DNA of 49,454 nucleotides from Bacteroidota bacterium (GCA_013286985.1 JABDEQ010000010.1:1-49454), one strand, 5' to 3'; counted from the first letter of the stretch, positions 35,901-44,961 are shown. Numbers and translations are program-made. The notes: generated by a model from the sequence alone, not told the origin.

Positions 35901-36131
35901 AACGGCACCAGCATCTGTATAGGTTAAACACAAAATTTCATGGGCATTGGCATCGGTTTCTAACAATATTTTACCAATGCGGGCAGCCAATATCTGCGTT
36001 TTACCGGTTCCAGGACCGGCAATTACCAGCACCGGACCGTCCATTTGATTAACAGCAGCCAACTGTTCGGGGTTTAACTGCGCTAATGCCTGTTGAAATT
36101 TCTCGTTGTATTTATTGGGGGTAGATTGCAT
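32970..36131 (-). CDS. UvrD-family DNA helicase with Fe-S nuclease C-terminus
   Basis: The 1053-residue protein has a superfamily 1A helicase (Walker A GPGTGKTQIL near residue 38; Walker B ILVDEFQDTSG near residue 280; VALTRAKQCLSI motif VI). A C-terminal PD-(D/E)XK nuclease shows VVDYKTGKL. Cys residues C797, C1025, C1030 and C1033 have the wide layout of the AddB/Cas4-type [4Fe-4S] nucleases. It probably acts in DNA repair on ends, in one polypeptide. AddA/AddB-like partner genes are not adjacent. Confidence 0.88.
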   Translation of the reverse strand: MQSTPNKYNEKFQQALAQLNPEQLAAVNQMDGPVLVIAGPGTGKTQILAARIGKILLETDANAHEILCLTYTDAGAVAMRKRLFEFIGPDAYRVNIYTFHAFCNEIIQENLDYFGKLNLEALSDLESAMLFRELVDEFPNDHLLKRFTGEIYYDAPRLKDLFSTMKKEDWNEELINAAVNEYLTDLHLRDGFFYKRANATKGIKAGDPNQREIDKANDTMKKLLAAVSEYRNFDKKMKERGRYDYDDMILWVLKAFRENEELLRRYQERYQYILVDEFQDTSGSQNELLKFILNYWDIPNVFVVGDDDQSIFKFQGANMKNILDFANDYVGSLHTVVLKQNYRSNQQILDISKALINNNRERLTTQLALDKNLQAAHPRFNHLAVAPVINEYENPDQELVDVAMQIKHLLEKGTQPGEIAVIYRNHSQVEDLVQFMDTQNIAVNTKRKIDIFTLPFGEKIINIMRYLAMEMDSPYSGDELLFEILHYDFFDIPAIEIAKASVAVAQENFTTSRNGVPKTSMRRYISQMKTPVQPGLFDQAEDRRMKFLINDIDELLKYSVSNTLQQLFQQVIAKMGILKYIMQQPNKGWYMQVLTNFFDFLKDESRKNPEIKLADLIAIIQLMKENKIRLELNQVIFSENGINFLTAHGSKGLEFEHVFLIGANKKIWDSKGRNYGFSYPDTLTQAPDDEIAQREEARRLFYVALTRAKQCLSISFAGRDKNGKDQEASQFVGEILADTHLKLQYPKVAEAAMLEFMAIQFTEKDRPKIELLDKNYIDQLLQNYTLSVTHLSNYLDCPLRFYFQCLIRVPSGKSPSATFGQAVHWALNKAFKHLKDDGNEFPLTDDFMKEFRWYMYRNRDSFTKEEFKLRMDYGEKILPDYYNQNIHVWNKVAVTERSIKNVEVEGVPVKGNLDKVEFVGKHATVVDYKTGKLKYAKDKFLRPNDEDSNGGDYWRQAVFYKILIDNDQSLDWEVVSTLFEFVEPVDEGEYHKEKVIITPEDTEAVTDQIKTVYQKIMAHDFNTGCGKKECDWCHFVKSNFKQVGDVMQEEEEI

Positions 36132-36245
36132 GAATTAAATGTAATAACTATAAAAAGCCAAAATGCATGGTTTGTCTGCCATACGTAATGCTTCGTGATA
36201 CCAATAAATTGGCATTATAAAGGTGCGTAATTTTTAAATATTGTT

Positions 36246-36259
36246 AACGCCGGGGCGTT
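36246..36259 (-). terminator. Possible short terminator after YciI-like gene
   Basis: AACGCC and GGCGTT flank two G residues, allowing a 5-bp stem with a 4-base loop downstream of the minus-strand gene ending at 36287. The following sequence is A/T rich but without a clean T run. Confidence 0.3.
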
Positions 36260-36286
36260 TGGATGTTCATTTAAGAACGGTTTGTT

Positions 36287-36595
36287 TCAATTTTTCACAA
36301 TTGCCCTCATCGGGTAAAATTCATAGGTATTTATTTTAGTTGCCGGATCTTCTGCAATAAATGCTTTAACCTCATCTTCATCATTCGCCTCTATTACTCC
36401 AAATCCGTAAACTTCTTTAGGATCAAGTATCGGTCCAAAAACGACAACCTTTCCTTTATCCATTAAAGTTTTCCAATAAGCAACATGCTGATGCATAACC
36501 GCCCGTTCTTCGTCTGTCATATCTTGTGCAAAAGTTGGGCGATTGGGAATAAGTTTCAATGCATAATATTTCTTGTCCATAGCCTTTTTTATCAT
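36287..36595 (-). CDS. YciI-like protein
   Basis: The protein of about 100 residues matches the YCII family, small dimeric alpha-beta barrels of unclear role. It shows the typical EERAVMHQHVAYWKTL, GKVVVFGPILDP and GFGVIEANDEDEVKAFIAEDP stretches. The start is uncertain: MDKKYYALKLI at 36580 is as good as the upstream ATG at 36595. It ends the pair with the epimerase-like gene upstream. Confidence 0.82.
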   Translation of the reverse strand: MIKKAMDKKYYALKLIPNRPTFAQDMTDEERAVMHQHVAYWKTLMDKGKVVVFGPILDPKEVYGFGVIEANDEDEVKAFIAEDPATKINTYEFYPMRAIVKN

Positions 36596-36609
36596 TAAAG
36601 ATAAAGCAT

Positions 36610-37287
36610 TTATGTGAGTTTTGACAGAGCCACTATATCTTTAACTTCCACAATTTTCTTATCATAACCAAACCGGGTAACGTTAATCATTGCCAAACCA
36701 AGCTCGGCCAGCGTGCTTACAAAATTCGGAAATACCGCACGAAAAAAGGGATACATCCAGCTTAAATATTTATAATAAGGCAATACATTTTTTAAGCCTT
36801 TTGTGGGATGCATATAACCGGGGCGGAAAGCAAATACCTGTTTAAAAGGCAATTTCATCAAATCATTTTCAGTTTTTCCTTTTACTCTTGCCCACATAGA
36901 ACGGCCCTTTTCGCTGCTGTCTGTACCACCGCCCGAAACATAGCAAAAAGTCATATCATGATTCAATTTACTGAGCGTTTGAGCTACATGCATAGTTAAT
37001 ACATAGGTGAGTTTGTAGTATTCAAACTCCTTCATTCCTACTGAAGACACACCCAGGCAAAAATAGCAGGCATTATATCCTGATAGCTGATCTTCAATGG
37101 CCGATAGATCATAAAAATCAAGATGTATAATTTCTTTAAGCTTTGGATGAACTACCCCGCAAGGCTTCCGGTTGATTACCAAAACGGATTCTACATTCGG
37201 ATGAAGCAAACATTCGTGCAATACACCTTCGCCAACCATTCCGGTGGCACCGGTGACAATTGCTTTTATTTTCATATTATTTTCCAT
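36610..37287 (-). CDS. NAD(P)-binding epimerase-like protein
   Basis: This is an atypical short-chain dehydrogenase/epimerase with the nucleotide-binding motif TGATGMVGEG at its start. It also has YFCLGVSSVGM and a YVSGGGTDSS segment; the usual Tyr-x3-Lys pair is not clear. I chose the ATG at 37287 (MENNMKIKA); 37275 is also possible. An upstream start at 37335 would place codons inside palindrome P2 and is unlikely. The substrate is unknown. Confidence 0.82.
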   Translation of the reverse strand: MENNMKIKAIVTGATGMVGEGVLHECLLHPNVESVLVINRKPCGVVHPKLKEIIHLDFYDLSAIEDQLSGYNACYFCLGVSSVGMKEFEYYKLTYVLTMHVAQTLSKLNHDMTFCYVSGGGTDSSEKGRSMWARVKGKTENDLMKLPFKQVFAFRPGYMHPTKGLKNVLPYYKYLSWMYPFFRAVFPNFVSTLAELGLAMINVTRFGYDKKIVEVKDIVALSKLT

Positions 37288-37312
37288 GGTATTTGTATTT
37301 GGTACGAAACGA

Positions 37313-37345
37313 ACATAGCGGTATGGTAAACCCATACCGCTATGT
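37313..37345. repeat. Palindromic repeat P2 (14-bp arms)
   Basis: ACATAGCGGTATGG (37313-37326) and its exact complement (37332-37345) close a TAAAC loop. On the reverse strand the centre reads ATGGGTTTACCAT, close to P1. It lies just upstream of the epimerase-like gene and can be transcribed as a stable hairpin. Confidence 0.8.
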
Positions 37346-37404
37346 AACTGTACAAATTACGGCTAAATTTTCAAAAATTTGCTTCCTGCAACCCGTATAA
37401 TTAA

Positions 37405-38169
37405 TTATAACCAAAAACTGTAGCCTATATCAACCGTACCGGCACCGGTATTATTTTTTCCGTTGGCAGTTCCTTTTTGAATGTTAAGGAAACCATAATT
37501 GCCACCGCCTTCTATAAATATAGAACTCTTTTTGAACTTATAAGCGAAGCCTACATTACCTTCAAAGCCTACGTTTATGGTATGTATCTGATCTTTAATA
37601 TTCTGGTCGTTATTAAACGATTGCGGCCCTACGGGTAAAGGCTGCGTACCGGCAGGGTCTGTATAAAAATCGCTCGAGCCAGTGGTTATTTGATGTGCAT
37701 ATACCAGATAACCTAAAAACGGCCCAGCGTCAACATAAAACCTAAATGGCGACGACTTAAAATTCCAACCAAATTTGGCAAGAATAGGGAGCATCAGGTA
37801 ATTTAATTTGGCGGTACTATTATAAGTTGCATAAAGATAGGTGGGTGACTGGCCCGGCGGGTACATCGCTGCAAATGCCGCGGGGGTAGGAAAAGCCTGC
37901 AAGCCATCTTTTTTGCCACCTTGTGATGAATACTCGATCATAGGCTGAATGGAAAACAGTTCAGAAAATTTAAACTCGGCAAATATGCCAGCGTCAACAC
38001 CCTCCCGTGAACTATAACCCGTATTAAGCGGATTTTCGTTACTGCCGCCGGCGCTAAGATTAGGGATACTAATCCCTCCTCTAACACCCAACGCGACATT
38101 TTGTGCATCAGCTTTTAAAAAAAACAAAGTAAAAAGTAAGATAAGTGAGTAAAAAATTAATTTCTTCAT
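37405..38169 (-). CDS. Outer-membrane beta-barrel protein
   Basis: The 254-residue protein has a signal peptide (FYSLILLFTLFFLKADAQ) and an OmpA-like small barrel (outer-membrane beta-barrel family), with alternating strands such as VALGVRGGISIPN, FSIQPMIEYSSQG and the ending VDIGYSFWL, which has the typical aromatic C-terminus. A role as porin or ion-binding barrel is not resolved. Confidence 0.83.
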   Translation of the reverse strand: MKKLIFYSLILLFTLFFLKADAQNVALGVRGGISIPNLSAGGSNENPLNTGYSSREGVDAGIFAEFKFSELFSIQPMIEYSSQGGKKDGLQAFPTPAAFAAMYPPGQSPTYLYATYNSTAKLNYLMLPILAKFGWNFKSSPFRFYVDAGPFLGYLVYAHQITTGSSDFYTDPAGTQPLPVGPQSFNNDQNIKDQIHTINVGFEGNVGFAYKFKKSSIFIEGGGNYGFLNIQKGTANGKNNTGAGTVDIGYSFWL

Positions 38170-38333
38170 GATTTAAAGGTTTTAGAGTTAAACAAAAAGC
38201 ACTTAGAAAAAAGAAAAACTGTTAACACAAGTTAACAATGATTATACACAAATAAAATTACTAATAGTTTTGAGCCTTAGGCGATTGCAAATATTACACA
38301 AATATGAGAAATAGTTAAATACTAAACTATTGG

Positions 38334-40058
38334 TTACAACCTTAGTCCTAAACCAGTTGTAAACAAGGAATTTACAGTTACGGGCAATCTACCCTCAGGT
38401 TTCATCTGCCTGGTTATAACCTTTACGGCGGCCCGTTGCAAATCGTCGGTCATTTGGTAGCAGGCCAGCAGTGCTCCGCATTTTTCAATTCCGGGTAATC
38501 CGGCTATAGTGTAGGCGTTTGCGAAAACTGTGATTACGGTATTGTTATGAACTGCAACTGAGCTTATAAAATTTTTAACGTTATTGCTATAGTCCAGTTT
38601 GCTTGCGGGGCGTAAGCGAGTATCGTTTATACTTATATACACCTGGCTAAATTGCTGTAAAGTTTTCAATAATGCTTTCAGCTCACTTTCGGGAACATCT
38701 TTTCCTACTGTAAAAATGTTGCTTATGGGATATGCCCTCGCCATTTCCTGCTGAAAAACGGTTGGTTTGTCAACCCCAATACTAACAATGGCTGTTCTTT
38801 GCAATGCGTCCATCTGCAATGATGTACCGGTTCCTTTTAACAGCGTAACAGCGGCATCGCTTAATTGCTGCACCAGTTCTGCTGTAGCAGGGCGATTAAG
38901 ATCCCTCACTAAATTATCGGTTGATACCTCCTGATAGTTATTTAAACCGGCCCAATATTTGGCAGCCAGTATTTTTTTTACGCGGGCATTAAATTCGGTT
39001 TCGGAAATCTGATCCCTGCGCACAACCTTGCGGATTAGCTTTATAGCCAGTTCTGAATTTTCAGACAGCTCAATAACATCATTTCCAGCCAGGAACGCTT
39101 TTACGTCAGCTTCTCCTTTAGGAAAATATCTGGTAACGGCCTTCATCTCCATTGCATCAGACACTACCAGCCCTTTAAAATTCAACGAATCTTTTAATAC
39201 GCCCGTTACAATTTTTCTGGATAAGGTTGAAGGCAGTTTTTTGGTGCTATCCAGCGCGGGTATGTCCATGTGTGCTATCATTACGCCGCTGATGCCTGCC
39301 TTTATCGCCTCGCGGAAAGGATATTCTTCTAACGAATCTAATCGCTGACGGGTAAATGGCAATAAAGGCAAATCAAGGTGCGAATCGACATTGGTATCGC
39401 CGTGGCCGGGAAAATGCTTTGCGGTGGTTAACAGCCCGGCATCCTGCATGCCTTTCATATAGGCTATGCCTTTTGCGGCTACATTATATTTATTGTCGCC
39501 AAATGAGCGATAATTGATCACCGGGTTGTTTGGATTATTGTTGATATCTATATCGGGCCCAAAATTCATTTGCATGCCCAGCCGCTTAAAATCAAAAGCA
39601 ACTTCCTGCCCCATTTTGTAAATCAATTTATTATCCTGCACTGCGCCAAGTGTCATTTGGTATGGATATGAAACTGTTGAATCTAATCGCATGCCTATAC
39701 CCCATTCGCCATCCATTGCAATAAGAAGGGGTACACTAACCAATTTTTGATACCGGTTAATTAAATTTGCCTGTCGTACCGGCCCCCCCTGAAAAAATAC
39801 TAAGCCACCAATCTGCTCATCGCTAATCACCTTTGCAACCGAATCTTCATAAGCCAGCCCTTTATCAGTATGTGCACGCACAAAAAATAATTGGGCTATC
39901 TTTTTTCTGCGGTTCATTTTTTTGAAAACAGAATCAACCCAATGGTTTTGATGGTTTAGCGATTCTATAAAATCATCCTTTTGCCCAAAAACATTTAGCG
40001 AAATAACACTTAGTATAATTACAAAAGCACATTTGATGAGCCTCTTAGATATTTTCAT
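38334..40058 (-). CDS. GH3 beta-N-acetylhexosaminidase, NagZ-like
   Basis: The 574-residue enzyme has a signal peptide (CAFVIILSVISLNVFGQ) and a GH3 N-terminal barrel. The NagZ-type motif KHFPGHGDTNVDSHLDLP (about residues 214-231) holds the catalytic His-Asp pair, and VSDAMEMKAV carries the nucleophile Asp. A C-terminal extension of about 190 residues follows. It likely trims N-acetylglucosamine-containing glycans or peptidoglycan fragments in the periplasm. Cytoplasmic NagZ lacks a signal peptide, so this is an exported version. Confidence 0.9.
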   Translation of the reverse strand: MKISKRLIKCAFVIILSVISLNVFGQKDDFIESLNHQNHWVDSVFKKMNRRKKIAQLFFVRAHTDKGLAYEDSVAKVISDEQIGGLVFFQGGPVRQANLINRYQKLVSVPLLIAMDGEWGIGMRLDSTVSYPYQMTLGAVQDNKLIYKMGQEVAFDFKRLGMQMNFGPDIDINNNPNNPVINYRSFGDNKYNVAAKGIAYMKGMQDAGLLTTAKHFPGHGDTNVDSHLDLPLLPFTRQRLDSLEEYPFREAIKAGISGVMIAHMDIPALDSTKKLPSTLSRKIVTGVLKDSLNFKGLVVSDAMEMKAVTRYFPKGEADVKAFLAGNDVIELSENSELAIKLIRKVVRRDQISETEFNARVKKILAAKYWAGLNNYQEVSTDNLVRDLNRPATAELVQQLSDAAVTLLKGTGTSLQMDALQRTAIVSIGVDKPTVFQQEMARAYPISNIFTVGKDVPESELKALLKTLQQFSQVYISINDTRLRPASKLDYSNNVKNFISSVAVHNNTVITVFANAYTIAGLPGIEKCGALLACYQMTDDLQRAAVKVITRQMKPEGRLPVTVNSLFTTGLGLRL

Positions 40059-40250
40059 AGTTCAAATGTAGCTTAATCCCATTTTCAACGCACACTTTTT
40101 TTATTAAGACAGGTTGATTTTATGTAAAGAAAATATCACAAACTAAATACCTGATTGTCATGTTACCAGTGAAACAATAGTTAAAAAATCAAGTTGCAAA
40201 TAAACCTTTTTATCAAATTTCACTCTATGGGTATATTAAACAAACATTGT

Positions 40251-40913
40251 ATGAAAAAAATTATCTTTTTTGCTATATGCCTGCTGGTTGCAGGCTCAGT
40301 GAGCGCGCAAGGTTATTATTATGGCCCCCGTCCGGTACGTCGCCCGCCACCGCGTCGTCAGTCTGACGATTTTTACAAAGTAAGAGTTGGCATAACCGGC
40401 GGTTTAAATATAGCCGATGCTTACAGTGCTTATAACCCAGGTTTTACAATGGGCTCAATAGCCGCTTTCAATGTTGGTTTAACTTTGGATGTGCCAATTG
40501 CTTACCCGCTATCATTTGAGCCCGAGGTATTATTTTCACAAAAGGGTTATACTGCTCAAACCAGCGACGGTAACTTTACACAACGCGCTAATTTTATCGA
40601 CGTGCCTTTGTTAGCTAAATTCCGATTATCGCCTTTTGTTAATTTTGTGATCGGGCCACAGATTTCATTCCCGATATCAACCAGCAATACTTACGACAAT
40701 GGCTTTACACAAACTGCACAGGAGAATTACAATACCACATCTGACAGCCCTGTTTTGGGTGGCGTAGTAGGTGTTGGATTTGATTTGAACAGAAATGTTG
40801 AGTTGCGTTTCAGATACACCTATGACTTCCAGGAAACCAACGATAACAGCTACTACATTCCTGGTTACCGTAACGAAACCTGGCAAATTGGTTTAGGATT
40901 TAAGTTCCAATAA
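40251..40913 (+). CDS. Outer-membrane beta-barrel (porin family) protein
   Basis: From the ATG at 40251 this gives a 220-residue protein with a clear signal peptide (IIFFAICLLVAGSVSAQ). The mature start is Pro/Arg rich (PVRRPPPRRQSDD), followed by a barrel ending ETWQIGLGFKFQ, with the C-terminal aromatic motif. A longer reading from TTG at 40194 lacks support. It is followed by a strong terminator. Confidence 0.83.
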   Translation: MKKIIFFAICLLVAGSVSAQGYYYGPRPVRRPPPRRQSDDFYKVRVGITGGLNIADAYSAYNPGFTMGSIAAFNVGLTLDVPIAYPLSFEPEVLFSQKGYTAQTSDGNFTQRANFIDVPLLAKFRLSPFVNFVIGPQISFPISTSNTYDNGFTQTAQENYNTTSDSPVLGGVVGVGFDLNRNVELRFRYTYDFQETNDNSYYIPGYRNETWQIGLGFKFQ

Positions 40914-40931
40914 AAAAATTCAAATTTCATA

Positions 40932-40966
40932 AAAAAGACCGGCGCTGATTAAGCGCCGGTCTTTTT
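40932..40966 (+). terminator. Intrinsic terminator after the barrel gene
   Basis: A 15-bp stem with the core GACCGGCGCT and AGCGCCGGTC closes a GATTA loop and ends in a T5 run. It ends transcription of the barrel gene (stop at 40911-40913) and, read on the other strand, that of the minus-strand gene ending at 41005. Confidence 0.92.
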
Positions 40967-41004
40967 GTTTTTATTGATCGCATTACAAAAACAAAAAAAA
41001 TATT

Positions 41005-41853
41005 TTAATCTGGCAGATGGTTTTTAGGATGCCCGGCTTTGTATAAAAGGAAATCGCGATTGGGTTCATAATGATTATCAGCAGTGTAAGGCGCTTCAAA
41101 TAATTCACCAATTAAATCCTTGCGCACAAAAAATGCATTATTGCCCGTAAACACACAACCTACCAGGCAGTAGCCTTTTTCTTCGCCAAGTTTTTGAAGG
41201 GCCAGCAAAGATGCTCCGTAATAACTGGTTTTGTCCCACACTCTGGCAGCGTCGTATTTAACAACAAAATGAGTATCCGGTCTAAAAACAGAGTTATATT
41301 CAATAGCAACTACCCGGGGCCTGTATTTTTCTATAGCTTTCCATACATAGTAATCGTTATAATCTATATCAATTGAAAGAAGATCGGGTTCAACGGGCGT
41401 GTTTGCTTTGCCAAAAAGCGATTCAATATTTTCGGCTGTGATAAATTCATTCTGAACTTTCAAGTGCCCGTTATCAATTAAATCTTTAAATCGTGCGGTT
41501 ATTTGTTTATAATATTTAGCGCTACCCTCAATCCATAATCCCGACCAATTTTTATAAAGCAAGTTGATTGAATTACACTCCAGTCCATTTTCAACTCCAA
41601 ATTCAATAAAGTATTTATTGGTTGAGCCTATCCTGTTAAATATTTCGCTTATAATACCATCTTCACCGTTTTGAGAGAAAACCTGGTACTCGAATTTATT
41701 CAGGCGTTTTGAACTAATATATTTCGGGTTGGAGAATAAATGATCGGATAGAAACTGGTTAACCTTAATTCCTTTTTCATCCTCCTTCCTCCTTACAATA
41801 TGATTTAAGTTATTTCGTATTTGCGTTATTCTTTTTATAAAGTTCAGACCCAT
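41005..41853 (-). CDS. SAM-methyltransferase-fold protein of the glycan cluster
   Basis: The 282-residue protein has a Rossmann-like methyltransferase start (FIEFGVENGLECNSINLLY) and an acidic strand PDLLSIDIDYNDYYVWKAI, resembling FkbM-like proteins. It sits at the end of a cluster of glycosyltransferases and an ABC exporter, so methylation of a surface sugar is plausible but not shown. No signal peptide. Homologues are often labelled hypothetical. Confidence 0.62.
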   Translation of the reverse strand: MGLNFIKRITQIRNNLNHIVRRKEDEKGIKVNQFLSDHLFSNPKYISSKRLNKFEYQVFSQNGEDGIISEIFNRIGSTNKYFIEFGVENGLECNSINLLYKNWSGLWIEGSAKYYKQITARFKDLIDNGHLKVQNEFITAENIESLFGKANTPVEPDLLSIDIDYNDYYVWKAIEKYRPRVVAIEYNSVFRPDTHFVVKYDAARVWDKTSYYGASLLALQKLGEEKGYCLVGCVFTGNNAFFVRKDLIGELFEAPYTADNHYEPNRDFLLYKAGHPKNHLPD

Positions 41854-41976
41854 GTTCAGATAAGTAGTCCGGTAAAATAAGTTTAATTGGGCTAACCAAT
41901 GTTAAAAATATAATATTAATTAGTAAAAATTTATTTATTAGTTGACGGCCAGTAGTTTAAAATAATTTCATCAACC

Positions 41977-42957
41977 TTAACTTAAAAAACTAAATGTCGC
42001 GGCTTGTTTAAGCATTGATTTCGCAAAGCGCTTAATTCTTTTTTTCAATGAATTTTCCTTTTTTCTTATTTCATCAATATGGAAATCAAGATTCATTATA
42101 AAGAGATCAGCCCTTTTTTCGGGGACAATAAATGTGGGGTGAGTTATTTCTTCAATTTCCGATAATGGTACATTTGCAAATGCATCATCAACATTGATAG
42201 TATGAGTTGCATTATTGCCAAAACCAATATTGGAAATCAGGTTTTCATTAGGAATGATATTAAGCCCGTTATTGAAAAAATTAATAAAATCGAGCGGATA
42301 CGCCCATGAATTAATTTTACCGGCTTTAAGTCCTTTAAAAATGTTTACCCAACTGTTAACCACCAAGGCATCACCATATATGTTTCCAATCTGATCTCTC
42401 ACCTCTTGCTCATTATATTTATTCAAATTTTTATCATATTCATTCCAAACCCTTCGCCAGCTGGCCCATCCCCATACATGTGTTCTGTTTGAAAAATAAT
42501 AAGAAGCATTTCCCCATTTTTTCCCTTGTTGTAAATTACAACCGGTAATATGTCTTACGCGCGCATCATCACGGTATTTTTCGAGCAGGGTGTCGCAAAA
42601 TTTAAAAAAGCTGTCTGCCGGCAGGCAATCATCTTCTAAAATTATACCTTCTTCTTCGTGATCAAAAAACCAATCTACCGCTGATGAAACGCCATCTTTA
42701 CAGCCTTTGTTCTTTTTATTAAAAAGCGTTTTAACCTCACACTCCCAATCAATTTGTTTAACAATATCCCTGGTTTGTTTACATAGTAATTTATCCGTTT
42801 CAACCCCTTCGCGTGGTGCATCAGCTGCAATATACAGGCGCTTTGGCCTGGCGGCTTTTATCTGCTCAAATACTGCTACCGTAGTAGCAGGCCTATTAAA
42901 TATAACAAACAATACTGCCGATTTTGTTTGATACGGGGTATGGTAAAGTTGGGGCAT
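41977..42957 (-). CDS. GT-A-fold glycosyltransferase
   Basis: The 326-residue protein starts with AVLFVIFNRPATTVAVFEQI, as in nucleotide-diphospho-sugar transferases, and has the acidic motif ILEDDCLPADSFF near residue 110. RTHVWGWASWRRVW is another conserved family stretch. The C-terminus is basic. It probably adds one sugar to a surface glycan. The donor is unknown. Confidence 0.82.
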   Translation of the reverse strand: MPQLYHTPYQTKSAVLFVIFNRPATTVAVFEQIKAARPKRLYIAADAPREGVETDKLLCKQTRDIVKQIDWECEVKTLFNKKNKGCKDGVSSAVDWFFDHEEEGIILEDDCLPADSFFKFCDTLLEKYRDDARVRHITGCNLQQGKKWGNASYYFSNRTHVWGWASWRRVWNEYDKNLNKYNEQEVRDQIGNIYGDALVVNSWVNIFKGLKAGKINSWAYPLDFINFFNNGLNIIPNENLISNIGFGNNATHTINVDDAFANVPLSEIEEITHPTFIVPEKRADLFIMNLDFHIDEIRKKENSLKKRIKRFAKSMLKQAATFSFLS

Positions 42958-43119
42958 AGCTGTTCCTTTTACACTTAAACTTCAAATAAAACTGAAAGTT
43001 TAATGGAAACGTATAAAAATAAAGTAACAATATTGTTAGATTATCTTACACGGCTATAAGCCCCTGAAATGGCAGGAAATATGGATTATTTAGCTATGAA
43101 ACTTTTTTGTTACACACTG

Positions 43120-44961
43120 TTAATCAGCATTAAAAGTCTGCATATCTATCAGTCTTCTATATAAACCGTTGTTAGTAATCAGCTCCTGGTGATTACCCTG
43201 TTCAACTATTTTTCCATTTTCCAATACCACAATAATATCGGCATTTTGGATGGTGCTTAAACGGTGTGCAATAATGAGCGAGGTGCGGTTTTTCATCAGG
43301 TTATTCAAAGCATCCTGAACCAGTTTTTCAGATTCGGTATCCAATGCCGAAGTAGCTTCATCCAGCAACATAATCGGCGGGTTATTCAGCACGGCCCTTG
43401 CAATGCATATTCTTTGCCGTTGGCCGCCAGAAAGCTTTGTACCACGATCGCCTATATTGGTATCATACCCTTTATCCGTCTCAATGATGAAGTTGTGTGC
43501 GTTGGCTATGCGGGCCGCCGCCTCTACATCTTCTTTTGACGCGTTTGTTTTGCCAAAGGCTATGTTGTTAAAAATGGTATCGTTAAACAAAATAGATTCC
43601 TGGTTAACAATTCCCATCTGCGCCCTGAGTGAATCTGTAGTTACCGATTGTATGTTTTTACCATCAATCAATACTTCGCCCGTCTGCGGTTCTATAAACC
43701 TTGGCAGCAAATCAATTAATGTTGATTTACCACCGCCTGACGGGCCAACAAGGGCAACTGTTTTTCCTTTAGGTACGGTTAAGTTGATGTTGGCTAAAAC
43801 CACTTTATCTTCATAAGCAAATGAAACGTTTTTCAACTCCAGGCTCTCTTTAAAATCTTTAACGGGTACAGCATCAGGTGCATCAACAATCAAAGGCTTT
43901 TGATCAATTAAAGCCAGCACACGTTCCCCTGCTGCAATGCCGGAGTGGATATTGCTGAATGAATCGGATATGGCTTTTGCGGGCCTCATCAATTGCGAGA
44001 AGATAGCAATGTAAGCAATAAATTGAGCTCCGCTTAAATCAGACTTTTTGTTAAGGATTAAATAACCACCATAAAGCACAATACAAGATATCATGATGAT
44101 GGCCAACGTTTCAGATACCGGCGAGGCTGATTGCTGACGCTTGGCCATTGAACGCAATATTTTGGAGTACCGTACATTTTCCGCATCAAAGCGGCTCTTT
44201 ATAAAGTTGGTTGCATTAAAGGCTTTAACTATTTTAACACCGGAAAGCGCTTCATCTAAATAGCTGATCATGGTGCCATAAGTTTGCTGCGCCGCAATTG
44301 CTTGTGATTTTAACCTTTTTACAATTTTTGAGATAATAAATGCCGAAACCGGAACTACCAGGAATGCGCCTATCGTTAACTTTACCGAAATGGCAAATAA
44401 CATCACCAAAAAAAAGATCATCTGCGCGGGTTCCTTAAAAACAACCTGCAAGGTAGCCGTAACCGAAAATTGAACCACCTGAACATCAGATGCTATTTTG
44501 GAAATAATATCGCCCTTTCGCTGATTACTGAAATATCCGAGGTGCATATCCATTACGCTGTTAAAAACAGAACGGCGCAGGTTAAGCAAGGTATGCAAAC
44601 GCAGGTTTTCCATGGTGCGGGCAGAAAGATACCTGCACAGGTTACCAATTATCATGGTAAAAATAATAGTTGAGCATACAAATTTTAAAGCCCCCCACGG
44701 ACCTTCAACATTTACAAAATAGTCCATGTAATATTTAAACCACCCGGTTATATCAAGAAAAGAGTGGGGTTTGGGTATTACCTGGGCTGCTGTTGCGGCG
44801 CAAGCACTGGTATTAATAAAGAGTGTATTTAGTAATGGGATCAGCAATGGGTAAATCATTGAGCTGAAAAGAACATATAATAAGGTATATAGGATATATG
44901 GAATAGCAAATTTTTCAATTGGTTTTGCAAAAGAAAGCAGCCGGAAATATGTCTTCATCAA
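43120..44961 (-). CDS. MsbA-like ABC exporter (fused membrane and ATPase domains)
   Basis: The 613-residue half-transporter has six membrane helices (about 20-320) and an ATPase domain (about 370-610). Walker A is GPSGGGKST, the signature is LSGGQRQRICIARA, Walker B is IMLLDEATSALD, and the His loop is IAHRLSTI. MsbA-like proteins flip lipid A-core or lipid-linked glycans across the inner membrane; the surrounding glycosyltransferases support that job. Substrate is inferred. Confidence 0.9.
   Translation of the reverse strand: MMKTYFRLLSFAKPIEKFAIPYILYTLLYVLFSSMIYPLLIPLLNTLFINTSACAATAAQVIPKPHSFLDITGWFKYYMDYFVNVEGPWGALKFVCSTIIFTMIIGNLCRYLSARTMENLRLHTLLNLRRSVFNSVMDMHLGYFSNQRKGDIISKIASDVQVVQFSVTATLQVVFKEPAQMIFFLVMLFAISVKLTIGAFLVVPVSAFIISKIVKRLKSQAIAAQQTYGTMISYLDEALSGVKIVKAFNATNFIKSRFDAENVRYSKILRSMAKRQQSASPVSETLAIIMISCIVLYGGYLILNKKSDLSGAQFIAYIAIFSQLMRPAKAISDSFSNIHSGIAAGERVLALIDQKPLIVDAPDAVPVKDFKESLELKNVSFAYEDKVVLANINLTVPKGKTVALVGPSGGGKSTLIDLLPRFIEPQTGEVLIDGKNIQSVTTDSLRAQMGIVNQESILFNDTIFNNIAFGKTNASKEDVEAAARIANAHNFIIETDKGYDTNIGDRGTKLSGGQRQRICIARAVLNNPPIMLLDEATSALDTESEKLVQDALNNLMKNRTSLIIAHRLSTIQNADIIVVLENGKIVEQGNHQELITNNGLYRRLIDMQTFNAD

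Noticed and set aside
37288..37335. Upstream start for the epimerase-like gene
   Set aside because: It would place the first codons inside palindrome P2; the family begins at MKIKAIVTG.
40194..40250. TTG start extending the barrel protein
   Set aside because: The signal peptide begins at the ATG at 40251.
42958..43119. Promoter of Bacteroidota type (TAnnTTTG) upstream of the glycosyltransferase gene
   Set aside because: Only an imperfect TTTATTTG was found with no matching upstream TTG at proper spacing.
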